Source: an uncultured Aquimarina sp. (lineage in GTDB: Bacteria; Bacteroidota; Bacteroidia; Flavobacteriales; Flavobacteriaceae). Taken from it: a DNA stretch of 60,587 nt. Under the pieces are notes generated by a model. It had not been told where the DNA came from, did not search any database, and saw only the letters and a list, made by a program, of their open reading frames with translations. This document shows, one piece after another, positions 36,009 to 44,620 of the stretch. The stretch is taken from the NCBI GenBank assembly GCA_947498595.1, contig CANMKX010000023.1, positions 1 to 60,587 on the forward strand, read 5' to 3'. Position 1 is the stretch's first letter; each line of letters opens with the position of its first letter. Made by a program: the position numbers and the translations under genes.

Positions 36009-36066
36009 AATCAAGAACCTATCAGTTTTCATTATTCATTTAAAATATCTCAATATTATTTCTCCT

Positions 36067-36242
36067 TATTAACTATTCTTATAATACTCATTATCAAAAC
36101 TAAGAAGAATTAATTATTATTTTCTTATTCTTAAGGGTAATAAATAATATTAAGAACTTATGGGTGTATTTTATACTGATAGGTTCTTATTTTTTTTGCA
36201 GCTAGTTTTCTCAATCAACATTCATCAATCAAGAACCTATCA
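36067..36242 (+). repeat. Tandem unit 2 (duplicate of the CHAT gene end)
   Basis: Repeats the CHAT 3' end, including a counterpart of the stop codon at 36111, a terminator (AAGAACTTAT at 36152 with CTGATAGGTTCTT at 36176-36188), a single 14-bp repeat, and AAGAACCTATCA at 36231. It lies outside any gene. Confidence 0.82.
36152..36195 (+). terminator. Terminator in unit 2
   Basis: Same hairpin as unit 1, with one G-U pair in the stem and a run of eight T. Confidence 0.65.
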
Positions 36243-36278
36243 TTATTCATTTAAAATATCTCAATATTATTTCTCTTT

Positions 36279-36471
36279 ATTAACTATTCTTATTACACTC
36301 ATTATCAAAGCTAAGAAGAATTAATTATTATTTTCTTATTCTTAAGGGTAACAAATAAATAGTACTAAGAACCTATGGGTGTATTTTATACTGATAGGTT
36401 CTTATTTTTTTGCAGTTATTTTTTTCAATCAACATTCATCAATCAACATTCATCAGTCAAGAACCTATCAG
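36279..36471 (+). repeat. Tandem unit 3 (duplicate of the CHAT gene end)
   Basis: Third copy. The counterpart of the CHAT stop is at 36322. Terminator arms are at 36367-36376 and 36391-36403, followed by two 14-bp repeats and AAGAACCTATCAG at 36459-36471. It is closer to unit 1 than unit 2 is in the terminator arms. Confidence 0.82.
36367..36411 (+). terminator. Terminator in unit 3
   Basis: AAGAACCTAT with ATAGGTTCTT and a T run, identical in its stem to unit 1. Confidence 0.7.
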
Positions 36472-36563
36472 TTTTTATTATTCATTTAAAAGTTTCTTCA
36501 AATAATTCTATATCTCTTTAAGTTTTATTTAAATCATAGCAACCATTCTTTCTAAAAAATAAA

Positions 36564-36571
36564 TAGTTTTG
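36564..36571 (+). promoter_or_regulatory. O-methyltransferase gene -7 promoter box
   Basis: TAGTTTTG, a TAnnTTTG match 16 nt before the ATG at 36588. Confidence 0.5.
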
Positions 36572-36587
36572 TATAAAATTAAATTTT

Positions 36588-37229
36588 ATGCATTTTATTC
36601 CTGAGGCTTTAGATGATTATGTAGTTGCACATTCTGAAAAAGAACCTGAATTACTTCAATTATTGACAAGAGAAACGTATCAAAAAATATTGCAACCACG
36701 CATGTTGAGTGGTCATTATCAAGGTCGAATTCTTAGTATTTTATCTAAATTAATAAATCCAAAGCACATTTTAGAAATTGGAACATATACGGGATACTCT
36801 GCCTTATGCTTAGCTGAAGGAATTACTAAGCATGGACAATTACATACTATTGATATAAATGAGGAACTATATGATTTTCAGCGAAAATACTTTGATTTAT
36901 CAAAGTATGGGCAACAAATTCATCAACATTTAGGGGATGCTACTAACGTCATTCCAAAAATAGATTTAAATTTTGATTTAGTTTTTATTGATGCCGATAA
37001 ACCAAATTATCCTGCTTATTTTGATTTAATTATCAACAAAATGAATTCAGGAGGTGTCATTTTATCTGATAATGTTTTATGGAGTGGTAAAGTTATTGAG
37101 AAGCTCAAAAAAGACGATGCCTCGACTACCGCATTATTAAAATACAATAAATTATTAGCTGAAGATCCTAGAGTAGAAACAGTTTTATTACCTGTTAGAG
37201 ATGGTTTGACAATTACTCGTGTTAAATAA
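36588..37229 (+). CDS. Class I SAM-dependent O-methyltransferase
   Basis: 213-residue methyltransferase of the caffeoyl-CoA/catechol O-methyltransferase type. The SAM-binding motif I is I-L-E-I-G-T-Y-T-G-Y-S-A near residues 62-73. The metal site motif D-L-V-F-I-D-A-D-K-P-N-Y near 133-144 and the N-V-L-W-S-G-K-V segment near 163-170 are typical of metal-dependent O-methyltransferases. Substrate cannot be told. It has its own promoter and follows the tandem repeats of the CHAT terminator. Confidence 0.92.
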   Translation: MHFIPEALDDYVVAHSEKEPELLQLLTRETYQKILQPRMLSGHYQGRILSILSKLINPKHILEIGTYTGYSALCLAEGITKHGQLHTIDINEELYDFQRKYFDLSKYGQQIHQHLGDATNVIPKIDLNFDLVFIDADKPNYPAYFDLIINKMNSGGVILSDNVLWSGKVIEKLKKDDASTTALLKYNKLLAEDPRVETVLLPVRDGLTITRVK

Positions 37230-37250
37230 TCTTTATTTCATGATAAAAAT

Positions 37251-37276
37251 AAAGAGGACTATGTATAGTCCTCTTT
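37251..37276. terminator. Terminator between O-methyltransferase and subtilisin genes
   Basis: Perfect palindrome AAAGAGGACTAT-GT-ATAGTCCTCTTT. T runs are short, so this is a moderate terminator. Confidence 0.6.
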
Positions 37277-37303
37277 ATAGCTAATTCACTTCTTAATTAT
37301 TTT

Positions 37304-38782
37304 TTATTGTACTGCTTCTAGTGCATTGATGTTACCATATCCATAGCTACCATCTTTATTAGGGTAAAACTCAGCAGATTGTTTTAATTTATTTAGAACT
37401 TGTGTTCTACTCCAATTAGGGTGCTTAGACCAAACTAATGCTGCTATACCAGCAGTAGTTGCTGTTGCAATAGAAGATCCACCTACATAACTTCTCGTTC
37501 CAGTTCTAAATCCTAAAACAGGTATATTACGTCCATCATCACTAGTTCTTTCCATAACAACTGTGAAATCTATTTGACGTCCACTATGACATACTGCGCA
37601 ACGGTCATATTGTCCATTATCTTTAATACCAGTAACTGCAACTGTTTCACTCATACTTCCTGGAAAAGTAACTCCATACCAGTTTGTGAAAGAAGTAGAA
37701 GTACCTCCAGCTGCAAAAATTAATTTACCTCTGCTATAAGCATATCGTACTGCATCTTTTACACTACCTATAGACCACGGATATCCAAGAGACATTGAGA
37801 TAATTTTCACGTTACTATTATTTCCTAATGCTTTTAATGCATCACTAACGCCTTTACGCTCACTTGATCCATTTAAAACTACGTCAGAAGTTCCTCTATA
37901 AACAATCAAATTACTATTATATGCTACCCCCATTGGCATACCATCATCATTACGTGGAGCTGCTAATACTGCTGACATTGAAGTTCCATGTCCACATTCA
38001 TCATTTACTCCATCATTATTATAAGTTCCAAATCGTTGTACTGAACGTCCATTAGAATATCCATCATTAAAATCGCTATTCATTAAACGTTGAGCTCCAG
38101 ATAATCCTGTATCAATTACTGCTACTGTTATCCCAGCTCCTGTACTATGATTCCATGCTTGCGGAATATTATGCAAATCAAAACTCCATGGAACCCATGC
38201 GTTAGGTGCTACAACTCTATAATCAGCTCCATTAATTGTTTGATTTCTTTCTCCACATCCTGCACTCGATTTAACATCTCCATTAGGGTTTTGTAAATAA
38301 TATGAATATCCGTTAGGTTCTATATAACGAATTCCACTTGTTTTTTGCAAAGTTGCAATTGTTTCAAATTTTGTTATTTCAACATTCATCATGTTCAAAA
38401 TATCATCTTCTGATACTTTCATATCAGAATTCTTGAAACTTTCTTCTATTTGAATAACTTCTAATATATTATTTTTTACGGATCTCATTTCTGGAGTTCT
38501 TTCAATAGCAAAGCTTTCTCCTTCATTACCGTAACCGATTGTTACAACATCTTTACTATGAACGATAGCACTCCACAAAATTCGAGTTGGAGCCATCTTC
38601 CATTCGACATCGCCAGTAGTTTTTAGCTGCTCTTCGATGTAAGTATTTATTTCTTCTATTGATGCTAATTTCTGTGAAATTTCGATTTCTTCTTGTTGAT
38701 TTACAAGATCTGTTTGCTCTTCATTAGAACATGAAGCGCACATCAAAATTAGCCCAAAGGCTAAAATTCCTATTCTTTTCAT
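37304..38782 (-). CDS. Subtilisin-like serine protease lipoprotein (S8)
   Basis: About 492 residues from the ATG at 38782; an in-frame TTG 13 codons upstream is less likely. The N-terminus is a lipoprotein signal (L-M-C-A-S-C). A propeptide-like region is followed by the S8 peptidase domain. The catalytic triad is Asp in V-A-V-I-D-T-G near residue 219, His in E-C-G-H-G-T-S near 261 and Ser in G-G-S-S-I-A near 432. The end carries the Y-G-Y-G-N-I-N-A-L-E-A-V motif. It is probably anchored to the outer or inner membrane. Its own hairpin lies at 37251-37276. Confidence 0.92.
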   Translation of the reverse strand: MKRIGILAFGLILMCASCSNEEQTDLVNQQEEIEISQKLASIEEINTYIEEQLKTTGDVEWKMAPTRILWSAIVHSKDVVTIGYGNEGESFAIERTPEMRSVKNNILEVIQIEESFKNSDMKVSEDDILNMMNVEITKFETIATLQKTSGIRYIEPNGYSYYLQNPNGDVKSSAGCGERNQTINGADYRVVAPNAWVPWSFDLHNIPQAWNHSTGAGITVAVIDTGLSGAQRLMNSDFNDGYSNGRSVQRFGTYNNDGVNDECGHGTSMSAVLAAPRNDDGMPMGVAYNSNLIVYRGTSDVVLNGSSERKGVSDALKALGNNSNVKIISMSLGYPWSIGSVKDAVRYAYSRGKLIFAAGGTSTSFTNWYGVTFPGSMSETVAVTGIKDNGQYDRCAVCHSGRQIDFTVVMERTSDDGRNIPVLGFRTGTRSYVGGSSIATATTAGIAALVWSKHPNWSRTQVLNKLKQSAEFYPNKDGSYGYGNINALEAVQ

Positions 38783-38939
38783 TTTACGTATAAGTTTTGA
38801 GTTTGTGTTACTTAATACCAAAAATAAATAGAAGCGAATTAGTTAAATTACAGTATTTTATGGTATCATTTTGCTAAAATAATTAACATTATTCACAAAA
38901 TATGTTAATTATTAATTAAAAAAACAAAATAACTCATAA

Positions 38940-38975
38940 AAAAAGGAGATTTGACAATCAAATCTCCTTTTTTAT
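38940..38975 (-). terminator. tatA terminator
   Basis: A 15-bp stem AAAAAGGAGATTTGA / TCAAATCTCCTTTTT with a 3-nt loop and T runs. It lies about 20 nt past the TatA stop on the minus strand. Confidence 0.85.
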
Positions 38976-38991
38976 TTTATATATAAATGCT

Positions 38992-39288
38992 TTATTTAGT
39001 ACGTTTAATGGATCCAGTTATGTTGTCTATTCCTTTCTTTACATCTTTTATTTCTCTCTGAAAATCTTGCGTGATATTTGATGCAATATTAGGATCTAAC
39101 CCATGTTCATCAGCACTTTTAGTAATTTCATGTTTTATTTCATTTGTAGCACTTTTAATAGTTCGCATACCTTTCCCTAGTCCACGAGCAATTTCTGGAA
39201 TTTTATCTGCTCCAAAAACCATTACTAAAATAAAAACAATAAAGGCTATTTCACCTCCACTAATAAATAAAGGAATAAATGTTATCAT
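38992..39288 (-). CDS. tatA: Twin-arginine translocase subunit TatA
   Basis: 98-residue Tat pore subunit. One N-terminal helix (about 3-23) is followed by the conserved F-G-x-D-K-I-P-E-I-A-R-G-L-G-K hinge and a long amphipathic, Lys/Asp/Glu-rich tail. TatA makes the ring that lets folded proteins cross the inner membrane. Bacteroidetes often use a TatA-type protein that does duty for TatB; tatC is not in the window. The ATG is only 8 nt from a TATATTTG box, so the mRNA may be nearly leaderless. Confidence 0.92.
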   Translation of the reverse strand: MITFIPLFISGGEIAFIVFILVMVFGADKIPEIARGLGKGMRTIKSATNEIKHEITKSADEHGLDPNIASNITQDFQREIKDVKKGIDNITGSIKRTK

Positions 39289-39295
39289 ATCATTA

Positions 39296-39303
39296 CAAAT
39301 ATA
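39296..39303 (-). promoter_or_regulatory. tatA -7 promoter box
   Basis: TATATTTG on the minus strand, 8 nt from the start codon. Confidence 0.55.
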
Positions 39304-39319
39304 CGGACAAATTTAACCA

Positions 39320-39348
39320 TAAAAAAAGTCGACTTTACAAGTCGACTT
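39320..39348 (-). terminator. M1 peptidase gene terminator
   Basis: AAGTCGACTT / AAGTCGACTT stem (39327-39348) with a 2-nt nominal loop and a run of seven T on the minus strand. Confidence 0.8.
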
Positions 39349-39393
39349 AATTTTATTTCTAAATATTACTAAATCAATTAATAATACTTATCA

Positions 39394-41691
39394 CTAATTT
39401 TTATTTTTAAACTGACCAAATTTATTTGTAGTTCCTTCACTTGGCCATGTATTATTAGAAACATCAATATCTGCTGTTTCTAATTTTGGATCTACAACTA
39501 TTTTTGTAATTTCTTTTGTAGTTCCTAAAGACTTAGATACTTCTGTATCATTTTTTCTCCATATTTGTGCAGGATATTTTATAGTTTCTGATGTTCCGTC
39601 ACTATATGTATATTCTACTATTAATGGCATTACTAAACCTCCTGGTTTTTCAAAAGTTACTTGATAAAAATACTTAGGTGTTTTCATTGATTTTCTTTCC
39701 TCTGCAGTAAAGTTATCCATTAAATACTCTTTTAATGTTCCTGAATTATCAATTACAGTCCCATTCTTAAGATTTTCATTAAATTCATCGGTTCCTTCTT
39801 CAACCATATAAACTCTTGCTCCTAAATCACTTTCTTTAAGACCTCTACTATCAATAAAATCTTTTGCTTGCTTGTTTATTTTAGGAGATACATAAAATTT
39901 CTTAACTTCTTTTACTCCTATATCTGTATAATCTGTAGTATAGAACCATCCTCTCCAAAACCAATCTAAATCAACAGCAGAAGCATCTTCCATTGTTCTA
40001 AAAAAGTCTTCTGGAGTTGGGTGTTTAAACATCCATCTTTCTGAGTATGTTCTAAAAGCGTAATCAAACAACTCTCTTCCCATTACAGTTTCTCTTAAAA
40101 TATTTAATCCTGTTGCTGGTTTAGAATATGCATTACTTCCAAATTGATATATATTATTTGACTGAGACATTATAGGCGAGATAAAACTTTGATCACCACT
40201 CATATAAGGTACAATTTTATCTGCTGGTCCACGACGAGATGGATATTTTTTAAGAGGCTTAATAGCATCTGGATACCACTCTCCTAAATCTTGTTCTGCT
40301 ACATATTGCACAAAAGTATTTAATCCTTCATCCATCCATGTCCATTGGCGTTCATCACTATTTACGATCATCGGGAAAAAGTTATGTCCAACTTCGTGTA
40401 CTATTACACTCATCATCCCATATTTAACACGATCACTATAAGTCCCATCTGGATTAGGTCTTCCATAATTCCAGCAAATCATTGGATATTCCATTCCTTG
40501 ATTTTTTGCATGTACAGATATTGCCTTATGGTATGGATAATCAAATGTCATACGGCTATATGATTTTAAAGTACTAGCAACAACTTTTGTTGACCAATCT
40601 TCCCATAAAGGGTTTCCTTCTTTAGGATACATAGATACTGCCATTACATCTTTATCACCAACTTTAACAGCCATCATATCCCAAATAAAACGACGAGATG
40701 TTGCAAATCCAAAATCACGAACATTTTTTGCTTTTAATTTCCATGTTTTCTCTGTTGTTGCAAAAGATTTTTCTGCTTTTTCTGCTTCTTTTTGTGTTAC
40801 AATTACAACAGGTTTTTTATATGACTTTTTCGCTTTTTCGTAACGCTTCATCATTTCTTTAGAAAATACTTCTTTTCTATTAGTCAACACTCCTGTACCA
40901 TCTAAAATATGATCTGATGGCACTGTAATATTCACTTCAAAATCACCAAATGGTAATGCGAACTCACCTCTTCCCCAGAATTGAGAGTTCTGCCATCCTT
41001 CAACATCATTATAAACGGCCATACGAGGATAGAACTGAGCTATAACATATGCTCTATTTCCATCTTCAAATTCTTCGTATCCTGATCTACCTCTTCCATC
41101 AACATGATTATTAATATTATACCACCAATCTATTGAAAAAGTAAATTTACCACCTGGTTTCAAATCCTGTGGCATTTCAACTCGCATCATTGTTTGGTTA
41201 ATAGTATGCTCTAAAGTCTCTCCATTGGTTCCTTTAACCGCAGTTATGTTAAATCCTCCATCAAAAGGATCTCTCATAAATTTTTTAGCAAAGTCGCTTG
41301 GACGATCCGCTATTCCCATTTGCTCTGGTTGGATCAAAGGAGTCTTAGAATCTTTAGTTCTTACGTTTTGATCTAATTGTACCCAAAGAAATTCTAAAAC
41401 ATCTGGAGAATTGTTCGTATAAGTAATTGTTTCTTTCCCCGTAATTTTTTTATTCTTATCGTCTAACTTGATGTCCATTTTATAATCTGCTTGTTGTTGG
41501 TAATAAGCAGATCCTGGTGCACCTGATGCAGTACGATACATATTAGGAGTTGAAAACTCCTGATACAATTGTCTAAATTTGTTTTCATTTATATGACCCA
41601 ATTCTCGAGTCTCTTCTTGTTTTTCTTGACCGTATGACATCGCACCGGTAAATAAGAAAAATGCTGAAATAGCATAAACTATTTTTTTCAT
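39394..41691 (-). CDS. M1 family metallopeptidase
   Basis: About 765 residues; start taken at the second Met (41691) of the M-N-M-K-K N-terminus. A signal peptide runs to S-Y-G-Q-E. An M1 (aminopeptidase N-like) catalytic domain follows, with the zinc motif H-E-V-G-H-N near residue 427 and the third ligand Glu in W-M-D-E-G-L-N near 450. The A-M-E-N-type exopeptidase motif is degenerate (G-M-E-Y-P), which suggests altered specificity. The C-terminal region is Lys/Thr-rich. Exported. It is the second gene after a DUF6702 gene, a pair often seen together in Flavobacteria. Confidence 0.9.
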   Translation of the reverse strand: MKKIVYAISAFFLFTGAMSYGQEKQEETRELGHINENKFRQLYQEFSTPNMYRTASGAPGSAYYQQQADYKMDIKLDDKNKKITGKETITYTNNSPDVLEFLWVQLDQNVRTKDSKTPLIQPEQMGIADRPSDFAKKFMRDPFDGGFNITAVKGTNGETLEHTINQTMMRVEMPQDLKPGGKFTFSIDWWYNINNHVDGRGRSGYEEFEDGNRAYVIAQFYPRMAVYNDVEGWQNSQFWGRGEFALPFGDFEVNITVPSDHILDGTGVLTNRKEVFSKEMMKRYEKAKKSYKKPVVIVTQKEAEKAEKSFATTEKTWKLKAKNVRDFGFATSRRFIWDMMAVKVGDKDVMAVSMYPKEGNPLWEDWSTKVVASTLKSYSRMTFDYPYHKAISVHAKNQGMEYPMICWNYGRPNPDGTYSDRVKYGMMSVIVHEVGHNFFPMIVNSDERQWTWMDEGLNTFVQYVAEQDLGEWYPDAIKPLKKYPSRRGPADKIVPYMSGDQSFISPIMSQSNNIYQFGSNAYSKPATGLNILRETVMGRELFDYAFRTYSERWMFKHPTPEDFFRTMEDASAVDLDWFWRGWFYTTDYTDIGVKEVKKFYVSPKINKQAKDFIDSRGLKESDLGARVYMVEEGTDEFNENLKNGTVIDNSGTLKEYLMDNFTAEERKSMKTPKYFYQVTFEKPGGLVMPLIVEYTYSDGTSETIKYPAQIWRKNDTEVSKSLGTTKEITKIVVDPKLETADIDVSNNTWPSEGTTNKFGQFKNKN

Positions 41692-41750
41692 ATTCAATGA
41701 CTAAGTTCGTAAAAAGTGCAAAATAATTTTTTTATCAGAAGTTTGTTGAT

Positions 41751-42260
41751 TTATTTGGTAAAATTTAACATGCCATTATCATTTTCTCTTTCTAAGATAA
41801 GACTTTTTCTCTTTTTACCCTTCTTAACATGTATTATATTTTGCTGTTCTTCAAATAGATCCATCAATACTTTGTTTTTAATTTTTATAGTTTTTAATGA
41901 TTCTATATTTTCAATTTCAAGATAACACAGCATGATATCATTTTCATATTCTTTTCCTAAGAAATTGAATTTAACATCTTTTCCATTCACATTAATTTGT
42001 AATTTTTGTGCTAAATATCGATCTATATATTCGTTAATTTTCTTTTCATTTGCTTCATTTTTTGTCATCAACTCTATAGATTCATCGTATCGTTCTCTCA
42101 ATAACTTCTCAAAATCATCTATGAAAATTCTAGATATAATTTCTAAACTTTTCGTTTTCTCATTTACTTCAATTTGTGTTACACTTACATAAAACTTGTG
42201 TGCGAATGTATATGAACATAAAAACATTACTAGTAAACACAATCCTATTCCTTTTTTCAC
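41751..42260 (-). CDS. DUF6702 family protein
   Basis: 169-residue exported protein with a signal peptide ending S-Y-T-F-A. The mature part begins H-K-F-Y-V-S-V-T-Q-I-E-V-N-E, the typical DUF6702 opening, and continues with a small beta sandwich. It is positioned directly upstream of the M1 peptidase gene on the same strand, 59 nt away, so a shared transcript and a role with that peptidase are likely. Function of DUF6702 is not known. Confidence 0.84.
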   Translation of the reverse strand: MKKGIGLCLLVMFLCSYTFAHKFYVSVTQIEVNEKTKSLEIISRIFIDDFEKLLRERYDESIELMTKNEANEKKINEYIDRYLAQKLQINVNGKDVKFNFLGKEYENDIMLCYLEIENIESLKTIKIKNKVLMDLFEEQQNIIHVKKGKKRKSLILERENDNGMLNFTK

Positions 42261-42363
42261 TCAGTTCTTTTTAAGTTATTTTTTATACTCAGACTTTATT
42301 GAGTTCCTTATTTTTGTTTTCTATAAATGTATTATCATTCATAGAAAACAAAATATCAAACTC

Positions 42364-43689
42364 ATGTTGAAATCTCATTCTCTGCTATTTATTATTTTTT
42401 TGTATATAACAAATATTGGAATTGCTCAATCAATAAATGACAATAACCAAAAAACATTCCAAACTTCAACTTTTAAAAATGTTAAAATATACGAAGCTCC
42501 AGAAAAAGGATTAGGTCCATGTGAACCTAGCATTTTTATTAATCCAAAAAAACCTTCAGAAATTATAGCTGGTAGTGTTATTGATTTTGTGCATCGATCT
42601 AATGATGGTGGGGTAACTTGGAATACTGATCGATTAAAATCATCACTCGGAATTTGGGGTGATCCTGTTATCACAGCAGATAATCTTGGTAATTTTTATT
42701 ATTTTCATCTTAGCGATCCTGATGGTACTAACTGGAGGAGTGACAAAATTCTTGACCGTATGGTTGTACAAAAAAGCAATGATGCTGGTCTTACATGGTC
42801 AAAAGGGATTGGTATTGGTCATAATCCTCCAAAACAACAAGATAAAGAATGGGCTACTGTAAATCCTTTGACAAACGAAATTTATCTTACTTGGACAGAA
42901 TTTGATAAATATGGTAGTAAAAATACGGATGATAAGACACGAATACTATATGCTAGCTCAAAGGATCAAGGAGAAACTTGGTCAAATCCTATTGCTATTA
43001 ATCAATTTGATGGGAATTGCATTGATGATAATAATACTGTTGAAGGTGCTGTTCCTGCTAGTGATGGTAAAAACATATATGTAGCTTGGAGTTATAAAAA
43101 TCAAATTTGGTTTGATCGCAGTCTTGATAATGGTAAAACTTGGCTAGATACAGATGTCATTATCACTCCCCAAAAATCTGGATGGACTTTTAATGTTCCT
43201 GCTGTAAATCGTACTAATGGAATGCCTGTTACTGGTGTAGATATTTCTAACTCTAAATACAAAGGAACTATTTATGTTAATTGGACTGATCAAATATCGG
43301 AAAATGATACCGATGTTTTTATAGCGAAATCTAATGATCAAGGTAAAACATGGTCTTCTCCTTTTAGAGTTAATTTAGATAAAACTAAAACTCATCAATT
43401 TCTTACGTGGATGAGTGTAGATCCTATTACTGGTTATATTTATATTATTTATTATGATAGAAGTCCTTATAAGGATACGCAAACTGATGTAGTTCTAGCT
43501 GTTTCTAAAGATGGTGGTACTACTTTTTCTAATACAACTATTTCAGAAAGTTCATTTGATCCTACTGGTTGTCCTTTCTTTGGAGATTATAATAACATTA
43601 GTGCTTATAACGGAATTGTTAGACCTATATGGACACGTTATGAAAATGATAAATTAAGCGTTTGGACAGCTATTATTAATGATAAATAG
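42364..43689 (+). CDS. Exported BNR-repeat (sialidase-like) protein
   Basis: About 441 residues from the chosen ATG; the upstream open frame (from 42196) overlaps the divergent DUF6702 gene and is unlikely to be coding. A signal peptide ends at G-I-A-Q. The body is a beta-propeller with six Asp-box motifs S/N-x-D-x-G-x-T-W/F (for example S-N-D-G-G-V-T-W, S-K-D-Q-G-E-T-W, S-L-D-N-G-K-T-W). That supports an exo-sialidase/BNR fold. Catalytic Arg residues cannot be assigned with confidence, so the sialidase activity is an inference. It has a shared terminator on its 3' side. Confidence 0.82.
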   Translation: MLKSHSLLFIIFLYITNIGIAQSINDNNQKTFQTSTFKNVKIYEAPEKGLGPCEPSIFINPKKPSEIIAGSVIDFVHRSNDGGVTWNTDRLKSSLGIWGDPVITADNLGNFYYFHLSDPDGTNWRSDKILDRMVVQKSNDAGLTWSKGIGIGHNPPKQQDKEWATVNPLTNEIYLTWTEFDKYGSKNTDDKTRILYASSKDQGETWSNPIAINQFDGNCIDDNNTVEGAVPASDGKNIYVAWSYKNQIWFDRSLDNGKTWLDTDVIITPQKSGWTFNVPAVNRTNGMPVTGVDISNSKYKGTIYVNWTDQISENDTDVFIAKSNDQGKTWSSPFRVNLDKTKTHQFLTWMSVDPITGYIYIIYYDRSPYKDTQTDVVLAVSKDGGTTFSNTTISESSFDPTGCPFFGDYNNISAYNGIVRPIWTRYENDKLSVWTAIINDK

Positions 43690-43827
43690 TCTCTATAATA
43701 ATACATAAAACCAACATAACAATACTAATAAGTATATTGAATATATAGTATAAAACAAAGTTCGAGTTCGTTCTCCCAACAGAACTATCTTAATTTTTCT
43801 TAATGTATTCATATCACAATTATTTTT

Positions 43828-43871
43828 AAACGAGAAATATATTGTTCCCTCAATCAATATATTTCTCGTTT
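43828..43871. terminator. Terminator between BNR-repeat gene and 43896 gene
   Basis: A 17-bp perfect inverted repeat (AAACGAGAAATATATTG / CAATATATTTCTCGTTT) with a 10-nt loop, convergent genes on each side. Confidence 0.78.
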
Positions 43872-43895
43872 ACTTATAACGTTAAAGGACAGCTA

Positions 43896-44345
43896 TTACC
43901 CTCTAAATTTTTCTTTTTTTCTAAAAACCATATTTATTCTAAAAGATCCTTCTCCTCCATCTAATTCGTCAAAAATAACATCTAGATCGTCTTTTCCTGC
44001 ACTAGCAGTAACTGCTGAGGCATTGTATGCATTTACATATTCGAATCCGAGTTTTGACATTGAGTTTAATAAATCTGTTTGATTTCTAACTCTCAGTTTA
44101 TCTCCATCTTGTAATAGTTCTTCTAGTTCGCGTAATGAGTTTTTATATGTTGATTTTTTATAATCTATAATTATATTAATTCCTCCTAGAAGCTTAGTAT
44201 TTTGCGATGTTATAATTACATATTCTGGTAATTGATTAACATTTACTCTTGCTGCTCTTACTACAGATAATTCTTGCCCCTGAATTTGATTGTGTGTGAA
44301 TATCCCTAAAGCACATATCACAAAAAGCGTTTTTGCTTTTTTCAT
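43896..44345 (-). CDS. Small exported protein of unknown function
   Basis: 149-residue protein with a signal peptide (about 1-23, ending I-Q-G-Q). The mature part contains a mixed beta region with S-R/T-N-T-K-L-L-G-G-I-N-I-I-I-D-Y and an acidic C-terminal stretch D-D-L-D-V-I-F-D-E-L-D-G-G-E-G, with no Cys or recognised motif. Nearby genes do not indicate a role. It is separated from the AraC gene by a hairpin and 275 nt. Confidence 0.68.
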   Translation of the reverse strand: MKKAKTLFVICALGIFTHNQIQGQELSVVRAARVNVNQLPEYVIITSQNTKLLGGINIIIDYKKSTYKNSLRELEELLQDGDKLRVRNQTDLLNSMSKLGFEYVNAYNASAVTASAGKDDLDVIFDELDGGEGSFRINMVFRKKEKFRG

Positions 44346-44406
44346 AAATAATGTTTTAAAATTTGTTTTTGAATTTTTATTACAATCTGTTTTATTCTAG
44401 AAGTAT

Positions 44407-44436
44407 AAACAGTCATCATTTCTGATGACTGTTTTA
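44407..44436 (-). terminator. Hairpin between AraC gene and 43896 gene
   Basis: TAAACAGTCATCA (44407-44419) pairs with TGATGACTGTTTTA (44423-44436). It lies 185 nt past the AraC gene stop codon on the minus strand. It may be the terminator for that gene or a leader structure of the 43896 gene. Confidence 0.55.
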
Positions 44437-44620
44437 TCTTACTTTTTATAAAGTAAACATCAACCAATGGTTTATCTCTGATATATTCCCCCTAGCTATC
44501 AAAGACTCCATATAACTCGTTATGAGTGAATACAAATATTTCCAAAACAAATGTTATTACACAAGATTTTTAAGGTGTTAGGAGTACTGATTCATGATTT
44601 AGAACCATTTTACGATCTAT
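44437..44620. other. Non-coding spacer
   Basis: About 180 nt downstream of the membrane AraC gene. No ORF, promoter or repeat that I can support. Confidence 0.55.

Larger units (their letters stand above)
35776..36025 (+). repeat. Tandem unit 1: CHAT gene end, terminator and VNTR
   Basis: Original copy of a segment repeated three times. It contains the last codons and stop of the CHAT gene (TAA at 35820), a TTATTCTTAAGGGTAA segment, a terminator, six copies of a 14-bp repeat, and an AAGAACCTATCAG end (36013-36025). Confidence 0.85.

Noticed and set aside
42196..42363. N-terminal extension of the BNR-repeat protein from 42196
   Set aside because: It overlaps the divergent DUF6702 gene and puts 56 unrelated residues before a normal signal peptide; the ATG at 42364 is better.
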